This document shows, one piece after another, positions 56,258 to 64,000 of a stretch of 64,000 nucleotides of DNA. The position numbers and the translations under genes are program-made. This DNA is from JAEZDP01 sp044508265 (GTDB lineage: Bacteria; Acidobacteriota; Vicinamibacteria; Vicinamibacterales; Vicinamibacteraceae). The stretch lies in the NCBI GenBank assembly GCA_044508265.1, contig JBIQIB010000001.1, forward strand, positions 1 through 64,000, read 5' to 3'. Every line of letters starts with the position of its first letter. The first letter of the stretch is position 1. The notes under the pieces were generated by a model that ran no database searches, had not been told where the DNA came from, and saw nothing but the letters and a program-made list of their open reading frames with translations.

Positions 56258-57997
56258 ATGAACCATCGTCCGCCCCGTGTCACGGGTCGCCGGGCCGCCC
56301 TTGCGATGCTGCTGTTGCTGCTCGTGGCCGGGGGGCACGGTGCGGCGACGCAGGTGCCGGCGGCCCCCGCGGCAGAGGCGCCTGCCATCCGGCTCGTCCT
56401 GCTCGTTGCCGTCGACCAGTTCCGCTACGACTACCTGACGCGCTTTCGCCAGTCGTACCGCCACGGCCTCGATACGCTGCTCACGCGCGGCGCGGTGTAC
56501 ACCAACGCCCACCTCGAGCACGGTCACACCGTCACTGCCGTCGGGCACTCCACCATGCTGTCGGGGGCGCTGCCCGCCGTGAGCGGCATCATCGGCAATT
56601 CCTGGTACGACCGCGCCACGCGCGCCAGCGTGACCAGCGTGAACGACCCGTCGTCTCAGCTCGTCGGCGCGACGGGCGAGGCGTCGTCGCCGCACCGCCT
56701 GCTCGTGTCGACCATCGCTGACGAGGTCCGGATGGCGGCCAAGACCGCGACGCCGCCGAAGGCCATCGGCCTGTCGTTCAAGGACCGGTCGGCGATCCTG
56801 CCGCTCGGCCGCAGCGCGGACGGTGCGTACTGGTTCGACAACGCGTCGGGCGCCTTCGTGACGAGCACGTGGTACCGCGACGAGCTGCCGGACTGGGTCG
56901 CGGCCTTCAACGCGCGCCGGCTGCAGGACGGCTATGCCGGCCGCCGCTGGGACCTGCCCGTCGAGGGCGGCGGCATCGACATGCCGGCGCAACCCGGGCT
57001 GCGCCTGAACGAGGCGATCTACACGAGCCCGTTCGGCAACGAGATGCTTTTGGCGCTGGCCAAAGACGCGCTGATGCACGAGCAACTGGGGCAGCGCGAC
57101 ACGACCGATCTCTTCACCGTCAGCTTCTCGTCGAACGACGCCGTGGGCCATCGCTACGGCCCCGACTCGCCGCACGTGCGCGACATGAGCACCAGGACCG
57201 ACGCGATCATCGGCGAACTGCTCGCCGAGGTCGATCGGCTGGTGGGGCTCGAGCGCACGCTGGTGGTCTTCACGACCGACCATGGCGTCGCGCCGCTGCC
57301 GGAGCGTGCGAGGGAGTGGCGCCTGCCCGGCGGGCGGTTCGCCGGCGCCACCGTCAACGACGCGATTCAGCAGGCGCTGCAGTCGCGCTTCGGGCGCGGC
57401 GCGTGGCTGCTGGCCGGCGGCAACTCGGTGTACCTCGACCACGGCCTGATCGCGGCGAAGAAGCTGGACGCCGCCGAGGTCCGTCGCGTTGCCGCGGCCG
57501 CCGCCGCCGCGGTGCCGCAGGTGGCCCGCGTCTACACGCGCGAGGAGCTGCTTGGCACCGCCGTGCCGGCCGACCGTGTGAGCCGCCGTGTGGCGCGTGG
57601 CTACCATGCCCAGCGCTCGGGCGACCTCGAGGTGGTGCTCGATCCCTACTGGATCCGCGGCTCGTCGGGGACGACGCACGGCTCGCCGTACACCTACGAC
57701 TCGCACATCCCCCTGATCCTGATGGGGCCGGGCGTGAGGGCAGGGCAGTATGCGCAGCGGGCGGCGATGAACGACATCGCGCCGACGCTCGCGACGCTGC
57801 TCGGCACCGCGATGCCGTCGGGCGCGATGGGCCGTGTGCTCGTCGAGGCGCTCGCGCCGGAGGAAAGGACGGCTCGGAGAGCGAACGAAAGGACGGCTCG
57901 GAGAGCGAACGTAGGGACGGCTCGGAGAGCCGTCCCTACCTTACTGGCGGCTGACGCGCCACAGGCTGTGGTTGGCGTCCTCGACGATCAGCAGTGA
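56258..57997 (+). CDS. Exported alkaline phosphatase-superfamily hydrolase (PafA-like)
   Basis: A 579-residue protein with a signal peptide (cleavage near GAA-TQV, about 33). LVAVDQFRYDYL near residue 50 carries the first metal Asp, HTVTAVGHSTMLSG the nucleophile Thr, SFSSNDAVGHRYGPDS the metal ligands and FTTDHGVAPLPE the last Asp-His pair. It belongs with PafA-like and type I phosphodiesterases and probably acts in the periplasm. The last 45 residues are made by a hairpin repeat read in frame: two 8-residue units ERTARRAN and a variant. The natural end is probably near residue 535. It overlaps the convergent gene by 57 bases. Confidence 0.87.
   Translation: MNHRPPRVTGRRAALAMLLLLLVAGGHGAATQVPAAPAAEAPAIRLVLLVAVDQFRYDYLTRFRQSYRHGLDTLLTRGAVYTNAHLEHGHTVTAVGHSTMLSGALPAVSGIIGNSWYDRATRASVTSVNDPSSQLVGATGEASSPHRLLVSTIADEVRMAAKTATPPKAIGLSFKDRSAILPLGRSADGAYWFDNASGAFVTSTWYRDELPDWVAAFNARRLQDGYAGRRWDLPVEGGGIDMPAQPGLRLNEAIYTSPFGNEMLLALAKDALMHEQLGQRDTTDLFTVSFSSNDAVGHRYGPDSPHVRDMSTRTDAIIGELLAEVDRLVGLERTLVVFTTDHGVAPLPERAREWRLPGGRFAGATVNDAIQQALQSRFGRGAWLLAGGNSVYLDHGLIAAKKLDAAEVRRVAAAAAAAVPQVARVYTREELLGTAVPADRVSRRVARGYHAQRSGDLEVVLDPYWIRGSSGTTHGSPYTYDSHIPLILMGPGVRAGQYAQRAAMNDIAPTLATLLGTAMPSGAMGRVLVEALAPEERTARRANERTARRANVGTARRAVPTLLAADAPQAVVGVLDDQQ
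57863..57939. repeat. GTAGGGACGGC-family repeat read into a gene's 3' end
   Basis: Two direct 24-bp units (57863-57886, 57887-57910) beginning GAAAGGACGGCTC are followed by a perfect hairpin GTAGGGACGGCTC-GGA-GAGCCGTCCCTAC (57911-57939, 13-bp stem). The same family occurs at 1603, 17278 and 19811. Here it lies inside the tail of the phosphatase gene and ends 1 base before the convergent stop. Confidence 0.8.
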
Positions 57998-59164
57998 GCC
58001 GTCCTGCAGGACGGTGACGTCCACGGGACGGCCCCACACCTCCGGCCGATCGGGACCGAGCATCCAGCCCACCACGAAGTCCTCGTAGGCGCCCGTCGGC
58101 TTGCCGTCCACGAAGGGCAGGAAGACGACCTTGTAGCCCGTGCGCGTCGTACGCCCCGACGACCCACGCAAGGCAGCGAACGCGCCGTGACGGTACCTGG
58201 CCGGGAACGCCGTGTGGTCGTAGAAGGTGAGTCCGAGGATCGACGAGTGCGGCGCGATCAGCACCTCGGGCGTCACGGCGGCCTTCACGATGTCCGGCCT
58301 GGCGCCGGCATGCCGCGGGTCTTCGTGGTTGCCCGTGTACGCGAACGGCCAGCCGTGCGTGGCGCCGTCGATGACCCTGGCCACGTAGTCGGGCGGGATC
58401 TCGTCGCCGAGGCCTTCCCGCTCCTGCACGCTCGTCCAGAACTCGCCGGTCGCCGGATGCACGGCAAGCCCCACAGGGTTGCGCACGCCCGTCATCACGA
58501 CGTGCCTGTTGCTGCCGTCGGCGTCGAAGCGCAGCACCGCGGCGCGCAACGGGTCCGGCTCGACGTCCGCGTTCGTCGAGCTGCCGACGGTGACGTAGAG
58601 GTGCCGCCCATCCCTGCTGAAGGCGATGTTGCGCGTCCAGTGCCCGCCCTTGCTGCTCGGCAGCTCGGTGACGACCGTCGGTGGCCCCGACGCAGCCAGG
58701 TCGCCGGCCTTGTAGGGGAAGCGAAGTACGGCGTCCGTGTTGGCCACGTACACGGCGTCGCCATGGAAGGCGAGCCCGTAGGGCTGCTTGAGCCCCGTCG
58801 TGAAGACGTGCTGCTCCCCCTCGTCGATGCGCCCGTTGCCGTTGGCATCTCGCAGCACGACGACGCTGCTGGCGCCCGTGTCGACGACGAAGATGTCGCC
58901 GTTGGGGGCCTGGCGCGCGAGCCGCGGACGCGTGAGCCCGTCGGCGGCAAACGGCTGCACGACGAAGCCGTCGGGCGCGACGAGCCGGGCGTCGGCGGGC
59001 CTGGGCACCACCTTCGGCGGGTTCGTCGTCGCGGGCCCGGGCGCGGCAAGGTCGGCCGCCTTGACGTGATGGGTCTGCAGTGTCGGCGTCTGCGCGGCGA
59101 GCGGCACGATGCCGGCGGCGGCGACCCCGAGCAGGGAGATGATCGAGAGACGAGGATGACGCAC
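57941..59164 (-). CDS. Exported L-sorbosone dehydrogenase-like beta-propeller protein
   Basis: A 407-residue protein with a Sec signal peptide (cleavage near LAA-QTP, about 25) and a six-bladed propeller of the sorbosone/soluble glucose dehydrogenase type: GFVVQPFAADGL, PNGDIFVVDTG, LYVTVGSSTNADVE and IAPHSSILGLTFYD. Such proteins use PQQ to oxidise sugars in the periplasm, or are enzyme-like receptors. The TAA stop is 1 base from the hairpin repeat, in the middle of the tail of the convergent gene. Confidence 0.85.
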   Translation of the reverse strand: MRHPRLSIISLLGVAAAGIVPLAAQTPTLQTHHVKAADLAAPGPATTNPPKVVPRPADARLVAPDGFVVQPFAADGLTRPRLARQAPNGDIFVVDTGASSVVVLRDANGNGRIDEGEQHVFTTGLKQPYGLAFHGDAVYVANTDAVLRFPYKAGDLAASGPPTVVTELPSSKGGHWTRNIAFSRDGRHLYVTVGSSTNADVEPDPLRAAVLRFDADGSNRHVVMTGVRNPVGLAVHPATGEFWTSVQEREGLGDEIPPDYVARVIDGATHGWPFAYTGNHEDPRHAGARPDIVKAAVTPEVLIAPHSSILGLTFYDHTAFPARYRHGAFAALRGSSGRTTRTGYKVVFLPFVDGKPTGAYEDFVVGWMLGPDRPEVWGRPVDVTVLQDGSLLIVEDANHSLWRVSRQ

Positions 59165-59288
59165 GAGTGAGGCTCCTGACGGGCGAGGCCCGACGCGAGA
59201 GGGACGGTTCAGAACCGCGTCATTCTACGGCAAGCTCCTGTATGCTCAGCGGAACGACTCACAGCCCGTGCAGAAAGGACGTGATGCG

Positions 59289-59930
59289 ATGCTTCGACAC
59301 GCTCTGACGACGGTGACGGTCCTGGCGCTGGCCGCGGTGCCGGCGCTCGCGCAGTCGGTACCCGAGGTCAGCCTGCCTGCCAGCCCGCCAGGCACGGCCG
59401 CGATCGAGCTCGGCGGCAGCTGGACGACCACGTCCGATGGCGGACGGCGGTATGAAGGCGGCAAGTGGCTGACGGTGGAATACAGCCGGCCCATTCTGCG
59501 CGGGCGCTCCGGCATCTTCGGCTCGGGCGCCGAGTACGGGAAGACGGTCAAGGGAAGCGACGCGCTGTGGCGCGCCGGGGCGAACGCCACGACGCGGCTC
59601 ACGACGCAGGCGGCGCTCGACGTGGGCGGCACGACCGTGCCGCCCGGCGTCTACAACGTCCTCGTGGACCTCGACAACGGCGCCTGGACGCTCGTTCTCA
59701 CCAACCAGCCGACACAGGCGAAGTTCAATCCTGATGACAGGACCAACCTGTATGGCGCGACCAACTACGACGCGAAGTTCGACGTGGCGCGCATGCCGAT
59801 GACCGTCACCGCCATCGAGCCGTCGATCGAGCAGTTCACGATCGGGTTCATCGACGCCGGCCCCGGCACCGTCACGCTGGCCATGTGGTGGGACACGACG
59901 ATGGCCGTCGCGAGACTGGGCGTGCGGTAG
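59289..59930 (+). CDS. Exported DUF2911 protein
   Basis: A 213-residue protein with a signal peptide (cleavage near ALA-QSV, about 22) and a DUF2911 domain: VEYSRPILRGRSGIFGS, WRAGANATTRLTTQAAL, PPGVYNVLVDL. Function unknown; the domain is beta-rich and typical of Bacteroidota and Acidobacteriota. ATG 59289 was chosen because AAAGGA precedes it at 11-16 bases; GTG 59268 would add 7 residues. A small GC hairpin follows the stop. Confidence 0.87.
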   Translation: MLRHALTTVTVLALAAVPALAQSVPEVSLPASPPGTAAIELGGSWTTTSDGGRRYEGGKWLTVEYSRPILRGRSGIFGSGAEYGKTVKGSDALWRAGANATTRLTTQAALDVGGTTVPPGVYNVLVDLDNGAWTLVLTNQPTQAKFNPDDRTNLYGATNYDAKFDVARMPMTVTAIEPSIEQFTIGFIDAGPGTVTLAMWWDTTMAVARLGVR

Positions 59931-59949
59931 CGCGCCCGCACGGGCGGTG

Positions 59950-59955
59950 TACAAT
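59950..59955 (+). promoter_or_regulatory. Possible -10 box before the NTF2-like gene
   Basis: TACAAT lies 26 bases before ATG 59982 and just after a CGCCCG/CGGGCG hairpin. No good -35 at 16-18 bases. Confidence 0.35.
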
Positions 59956-59981
59956 TCGCGTCCGAAAGGGAACCCATACAG

Positions 59982-60413
59982 ATGAAGACGCTCACGCTGG
60001 TGCTCGCGGCGCTGGTCACGTTCGTCGGGATGGCGCATGCCCAGTCGCCCTCGGCGGCCGAGGTCGAGGCCGCCGAACGGCGCCGTTTCGAACTGATGAC
60101 GTCGCGCGACTACAAGGGACTCGCCGGGGTGCTTGCCGACGACCTCGTCTACACCCACTCGAGTGCCGCCGTCGACGACAAGGCCGCCTACCTCGAGAGC
60201 CTGACGTCCGGGCGCGTCACCTACAAGACGATCGCGCCGCGCGATCTGAAGGTGCGTGTCTACGGCGACACGGCCATCATCAACGGCGTCGCGGACATGA
60301 CGGTCGATGCCAACGGCGAGGCGCTGGTCAACACGCTGCGCTTCACCGACGTGTGGGTGAAGCGCAGTGGCACCTGGCAGATGGTGGCGTGGCAGTCCAC
60401 GCGGATTCCCTGA
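59982..60413 (+). CDS. Exported NTF2-like (DUF4440/SnoaL-type) protein
   Basis: A 143-residue protein with a signal peptide (cleavage near AHA-QSP, residue 20) and an NTF2-like cone fold: AERRRFELMTSRDYKGLAGVLADDLVYTHSS, NGVADMTV, DVWVKRSGTWQMVAWQST. Members bind or convert small hydrophobic molecules; substrate unknown. A Shine-Dalgarno AAAGGGAA lies about 13 bases from the ATG, slightly far. Confidence 0.87.
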   Translation: MKTLTLVLAALVTFVGMAHAQSPSAAEVEAAERRRFELMTSRDYKGLAGVLADDLVYTHSSAAVDDKAAYLESLTSGRVTYKTIAPRDLKVRVYGDTAIINGVADMTVDANGEALVNTLRFTDVWVKRSGTWQMVAWQSTRIP

Positions 60414-60440
60414 AGTCCTGCGCGCCCGCGGTGGGCGTTC

Positions 60441-61961
60441 TCACGCCAGCAGGCTCTCGATCGGACGACCGGTGCCATCGCGCGTGACGTAGAACGGGCG
60501 CTGCTCGATCTCGTAGGCGAGCGTCGGCGGGATGCCGAGGGTGTGGAAGATGGTGGCGTGCAGGTCTTCGATGCCCACGGGGGCGTCGATGGTGCCGCAG
60601 GGCCGCTCGTCCGCCGTGCGGCCGTGCAGGTGACCGCGCTTCATGCCGCCGCCGTAGAGCAGCACGCAGCCGGCATCGGTGAAGTGCCGATGCATCCCGT
60701 AGTGCTGCAGCTCGTTGATGCGGTCAGGCACGGTGACCTGGTCCTTCACCTTCCGTCCGGGCTTGCCCTCGACGAGCAGGTCGCGGCTGAACTCGCTCGC
60801 GATCACGACCAGCGTCCGATCCAGCAGACCGCGCTCCTCGAGATCCCGTACGAGCTGCGCGACGGGCGCGTCGATCTGCCGCTTCATCTGCGCGATGCGC
60901 GTGTGGCCGTTCTCGTGCGTGTCCCAGTTCAGGAACGGGATGTACTCGGTGGTGACCTCGATGAACCGGGCGCCGGCCTCGACGAGGCGGCGCGCGAGCA
61001 GGCACCCGAGGCCGAAGCGGCCCTGCATCTGCGCCTCGTATTGCGCCCCGAACCGGTCCTGCGCGGCGTCGAACCGCTGCCCCGGCGTGTATCCCGGGAC
61101 GTACTTCCGGACGGAGTCCAGCGGTTCCTGCGACAGGTCGAACGCGGCAGCGGCGGGTGAACTCAGGAGCCGGTGGGCGTTCTCGTACGCCCGCAGCAGC
61201 GACTCGCGCTGGTAGGTGCTCCCGTGCTGGCCGATGGGGCTCGCCTCGAGCATCCGGCGGAAGAAGGCGTCGCGACGCTCGAAGCGTGCCGGCGACATCC
61301 CGCCCGGCGGTCGGACGCTCTCCGCGGCATCCTCGGGGAAGGGGATGTTGAACGGTCCGTACTCCGACCCCAGGAACCCCGCCGTCGTGAACGCCTTCAG
61401 CTCCTCGCCCTCGCCGACGTCGAAGCGCTGCCCGATGTTGATGAACGCCGGCATCGCGTCGGCGCGCGGCCCGAGTGTGCGGGCGACGATGGCGCCGATG
61501 TGCGGCGCGGCGACCGTCTGCGGCGGCGCGTATCCGGTATGCCAGTGGTACTGGTGGCGCGAGTGCAGGATGAATCCGAGGTCGCCGGCCCGGTACGTGC
61601 GGATCAGCGTGCCGCGGTCCATGACGCTCGCCATCTGCTCGAGGCCCGCCGAGAACTTGATGTGGTCCACGGACGTGTCGATGGACGGGAACGTGCTCAG
61701 CACCTGATCCGGCGACAGGCCCGGCTCGAACGGCGTGTACCGCTTCGGGTCGAACGTCTCGGTGTGCGCCATCCCGCCGGCCATCCACAGGACGATGACG
61801 GCATCGGCCGTCGGCGTGATGGGCGTGCTGCCGGGTGCAGGCGCCGGCTGCTGGCCACTGCCGATCGCGTGAACGGCGCGCGGATAGCCCGCAGCCAGCG
61901 CCGACAAGGTAGCCGCGCTGGCCGTGGCCAGGAAGTCGCGTCGGGTCGTCGAGGGAGGCAT
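60441..61961 (-). CDS. DUF1501 protein with Tat signal
   Basis: A 506-residue protein with a twin-arginine signal (TTRRDFLATASAATLSALAAG) and a DUF1501 domain (sulfatase-like fold): VIVLWMAGGMAHTETFDPK, NWDTHENGHTRIAQMK, VVIASEFSR and the late TPHGTxDA-like region. DUF1501 proteins nearly always pair with DUF1549/DUF1553 proteins, as here, 14 bases apart; their joint function is not established. ATG 61961. Confidence 0.9.
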   Translation of the reverse strand: MPPSTTRRDFLATASAATLSALAAGYPRAVHAIGSGQQPAPAPGSTPITPTADAVIVLWMAGGMAHTETFDPKRYTPFEPGLSPDQVLSTFPSIDTSVDHIKFSAGLEQMASVMDRGTLIRTYRAGDLGFILHSRHQYHWHTGYAPPQTVAAPHIGAIVARTLGPRADAMPAFINIGQRFDVGEGEELKAFTTAGFLGSEYGPFNIPFPEDAAESVRPPGGMSPARFERRDAFFRRMLEASPIGQHGSTYQRESLLRAYENAHRLLSSPAAAAFDLSQEPLDSVRKYVPGYTPGQRFDAAQDRFGAQYEAQMQGRFGLGCLLARRLVEAGARFIEVTTEYIPFLNWDTHENGHTRIAQMKRQIDAPVAQLVRDLEERGLLDRTLVVIASEFSRDLLVEGKPGRKVKDQVTVPDRINELQHYGMHRHFTDAGCVLLYGGGMKRGHLHGRTADERPCGTIDAPVGIEDLHATIFHTLGIPPTLAYEIEQRPFYVTRDGTGRPIESLLA

Positions 61962-61975
61962 GATGCGCGGACTCC

Positions 61976-64000
61976 TCAGTGCACCAGGCGGAACTCGGGC
62001 AGCATCGTCACGGACCACAGCAGGTCTTCCACGGGCTCGACGCCGGGGGCGGCGCCGAGCAGTTCCAGTGCGAGCGCGCGCTCGTCATCCGTCGGCGGAC
62101 GGCTCAGCGCCCTCGCGTAGAGGCGATCCACAATCGCCGACGGCGTCGCTCCGGGCTCGCTGCGCAGCGTCTCGGCGCCCCGGCGCAGCAACTGCGCCAG
62201 CGTCTCGCCGTTGGCGAGCTCCAGCGCCTGCAACGTCGTCGGCGTCTCGGTGCGGACGGTCACCACCTGCTCGCGGTTCGGACGTCCCAGCGCCGTCGTG
62301 AGCGGCGACGCCGTCGTGAGCGCCGCGCGCGTCCTGCCGGTGAGCGCCGCTTTTGCGAAGGTGCGATCGAGGGCCGACGCGGAGGCGCCTGGTGCAGACG
62401 CTGCGGGACCCGTGGCCGGCGCCGCCGCCTGCCAGTGATCGCCTGCGGCCGCCGTGGTCCACTCCCAGCGCGACGCATCGAGCGACAGCACCCGCAGCGC
62501 GCCCTCCGGACCTCCCTCGCGGACGTACAGCTGGGCGAGCATCCCGTGGCCGGCCTCGAGCTCCGGCTTCGCGTCGGCGTTCGGTGACGGGGCCACGCCC
62601 GACAGGCGCAGCGTGGACGTGCCCGCCTGGAGGGCCGTCCCGAGATCCACGAGCCTCGCCCCCCCCGGTCGAATCGTGCCCACACGCGTATCGTCCACGT
62701 CGAGGGTGAGCGTCTGGGGCGAGATGGCGACGAGGGTGGCGGCGACGGGATGGTCGAGCGTGACGGTGGTCCGCAGCGTGAGGCTCGGGTCGGCCGGTTG
62801 CGCCTCAGGGCGCGACGTCGCGCGGTCGCTGCGCCAGAACCACGATCGTGGAACGTGCCGCGCGTCGACGCCGCTCGCGAGGTCGGGGCCGAAGTCGCCG
62901 TCGGGCACGGCCGCCCAGACGCCCGTGATACGGCCGATCGCGTCCACGAACTGCTCTGCGGTCAGGCGGCGGATGGCCGGGCCCTTGAACGGCGGCAGGG
63001 ACGCGGTCGGCCGCGCCGCTGCCGTCGGCGCGTCGAGATCCAGGCTGACGGCTTCGCGCTGGTACGCCTGGGAGCTGACGATCCGGACGAGCGTGTGTGT
63101 CAGGTCGTAGTCGTGTGCGACGAGGTCCTCGGCCAGCCAGTCGAGCAGATCCGGATGCCAGGCGGCGCGGTCCATGTCGTCGAGGGGTTCGACGAGTCCG
63201 CGCCCGAACAGGCGTGCCCACAGCCGGTTGACGATGGTGCGGGGCAGACGGCCGTTCCGCTCGTCGATCATCAGCGCGGCCAGCGCCTTGACGCGCTCGT
63301 CACGGCTCGCGTCGGCGTCGATGGTGCCGAGCGACGGGTACAGGAACTTCAGCGGCGCCGTGGCGCCTGTCGGCCTGTCGCACTCGACCATCTCGAGCGG
63401 CGCATCGGCGTAGACGCCGGCGAGACCGTAGGCATCGGCGAGCTGCCAGTCGTTGATGAAGCTGTCGTGGCAGGAGGCGCACTTGAGGTTCACGCCCATG
63501 AACACCTGCGACACGTTCTGTGCGGCCTGCATCGGCGGTGTCTGGCTGGCATTCACCACCCCGCGCCAGATGATCCCGTTGGTGAAGCCCTCGCTGTCGC
63601 GGCCGGGCGCGACGAGCGCCGACACGAACTCGTCGTAGGGCATGTTGGAGGCCAGCGCCGTGTAGAGCCACGACGAGATCTGCCGGCGTCCACCGTCGAT
63701 GTAGCCGGGACCGCGATAGTCGTTGCGCAGGAGGTCGTTCCAGAACGTCAGCCAGTGCGTAGCATACGCATGGCGATCGGACAGGAGCCGCGCGGCGAAC
63801 CGCTCGACCTTGTCCGGCCGTGCGTCGGCAACGAACGCGTCCACGTCGGCCGGTGTCGGAAGCAGGCCGACGAGGTCGAGGCTCAGCCTGCGTGCGAGCG
63901 CACGGTCGCCTGCGCGCGGCGCATCGGCCGTCGCGCCGTGCTCGTGTGCGGCAAGCAGCCGGTCAATCGGGTGCACGAGCGGGCCGTGCGCAGGGGGCAG
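61976..64000 (-). CDS. DUF1549/DUF1553 protein with heme-like CxxCH (5' end outside window)
   Basis: The frame is open to the window edge, so the start lies beyond 64000 (GTG 63976 is the first internal candidate). Visible parts: a DUF1549 domain (RLSLDLVGLLPTPADVDAF, LTFWNDLLRNDY, and CASCH in KCASCHDSF, a c-type heme-like motif conserved in the family), a DUF1553 domain (RTIVNRLWARLFGRGLVEPLDDM), and a C-terminal region. An upstream cytochrome-like domain usual in this family would be off the window. It pairs with the DUF1501 gene. Confidence 0.88.
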   Translation of the reverse strand: MPPAHGPLVHPIDRLLAAHEHGATADAPRAGDRALARRLSLDLVGLLPTPADVDAFVADARPDKVERFAARLLSDRHAYATHWLTFWNDLLRNDYRGPGYIDGGRRQISSWLYTALASNMPYDEFVSALVAPGRDSEGFTNGIIWRGVVNASQTPPMQAAQNVSQVFMGVNLKCASCHDSFINDWQLADAYGLAGVYADAPLEMVECDRPTGATAPLKFLYPSLGTIDADASRDERVKALAALMIDERNGRLPRTIVNRLWARLFGRGLVEPLDDMDRAAWHPDLLDWLAEDLVAHDYDLTHTLVRIVSSQAYQREAVSLDLDAPTAAARPTASLPPFKGPAIRRLTAEQFVDAIGRITGVWAAVPDGDFGPDLASGVDARHVPRSWFWRSDRATSRPEAQPADPSLTLRTTVTLDHPVAATLVAISPQTLTLDVDDTRVGTIRPGGARLVDLGTALQAGTSTLRLSGVAPSPNADAKPELEAGHGMLAQLYVREGGPEGALRVLSLDASRWEWTTAAAGDHWQAAAPATGPAASAPGASASALDRTFAKAALTGRTRAALTTASPLTTALGRPNREQVVTVRTETPTTLQALELANGETLAQLLRRGAETLRSEPGATPSAIVDRLYARALSRPPTDDERALALELLGAAPGVEPVEDLLWSVTMLPEFRLVH

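Overview
The window is a GC-rich, densely coding stretch from what looks like a soil-type member of Acidobacteriota, most likely the Vicinamibacteria/Luteitalea side. This is an inference from gene content: DUF1501 and DUF1549/DUF1553 proteins, DUF1080 and DUF6807 proteins, quinoprotein dehydrogenases, PEP-CTERM proteins, many Tat-exported TIM-barrel proteins, and NtrC-type regulators. No rRNA or other strong taxonomic marker is present. The sequence is a draft scaffold with five runs of exactly 100 N. Two of them (49947-50046 and 53160-53259) are flanked by identical 55-base copies, so they are assembly overlaps rather than real gaps. The other three interrupt genes (an NtrC regulator, a histidine kinase, and serB plus a LamG-domain protein).

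Layout. 1-5950: a TPR membrane protein, a HerA-type ATPase, an AsmA-like protein and tRNA-His. 6133-12639: a hybrid histidine kinase, glnS, and a tightly coupled SDR / SIS-domain / ROK-kinase operon that looks like a sugar pathway. 12700-19809: universal stress protein, quinoprotein dehydrogenase, DUF1080 hydrolase, PEP-CTERM protein, Gfo/Idh/MocA oxidoreductase and a phosphofructokinase with the pyrophosphate-type signature. 19914-27832: thioredoxin-2, CstA, a phosphodiesterase-like hydrolase, two Tat-exported sugar isomerase-like proteins, a PAS histidine kinase and an SRPBCC protein. 27845-39011: an envelope/stress and signalling region with a beta-barrel protein, YceI, two single-domain response regulators, two NtrC-family sigma-54 activators, a histidine kinase, CsbD, two BON lipoproteins, a Rho-N-like small protein, small unknown proteins and a CHRD PEP-CTERM protein. 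39066-49870: serB, glyoxalase-family proteins, a DMT exporter, a calcium-type P-ATPase, an F420/NADP-type reductase, tRNA-Arg, DUF6807, AcpH, an AraC regulator and DinB. 50061-50470: a non-coding inverted-repeat element. 50475-64000: an amidohydrolase, an exported methyltransferase-like lipoprotein, a phosphopantetheinyl transferase, an alkaline-phosphatase-like hydrolase, a sorbosone-dehydrogenase-like protein and the start of a DUF1501/DUF1549 pair.

The most coherent system is a possible sigma-54 stress/envelope regulon. By eye I find -24/-12 promoter matches (GG-N10-GC with most of the TGGCACG/TTGC context) before the universal stress protein, YceI, a receiver-only regulator, a DUF72 protein, an 83-residue unknown protein, a BON lipoprotein and, more weakly, a 140-residue unknown protein and the CHRD PEP-CTERM protein. 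All but the first lie within about 9 kb that also encodes two sigma-54 activators. Two repeat families stand out: a hairpin related to GTAGGGACGGCTC found four times at gene 3' ends, and the element at 50061-50470, whose two arms each carry three copies of a 14-mer at a 29-base period.
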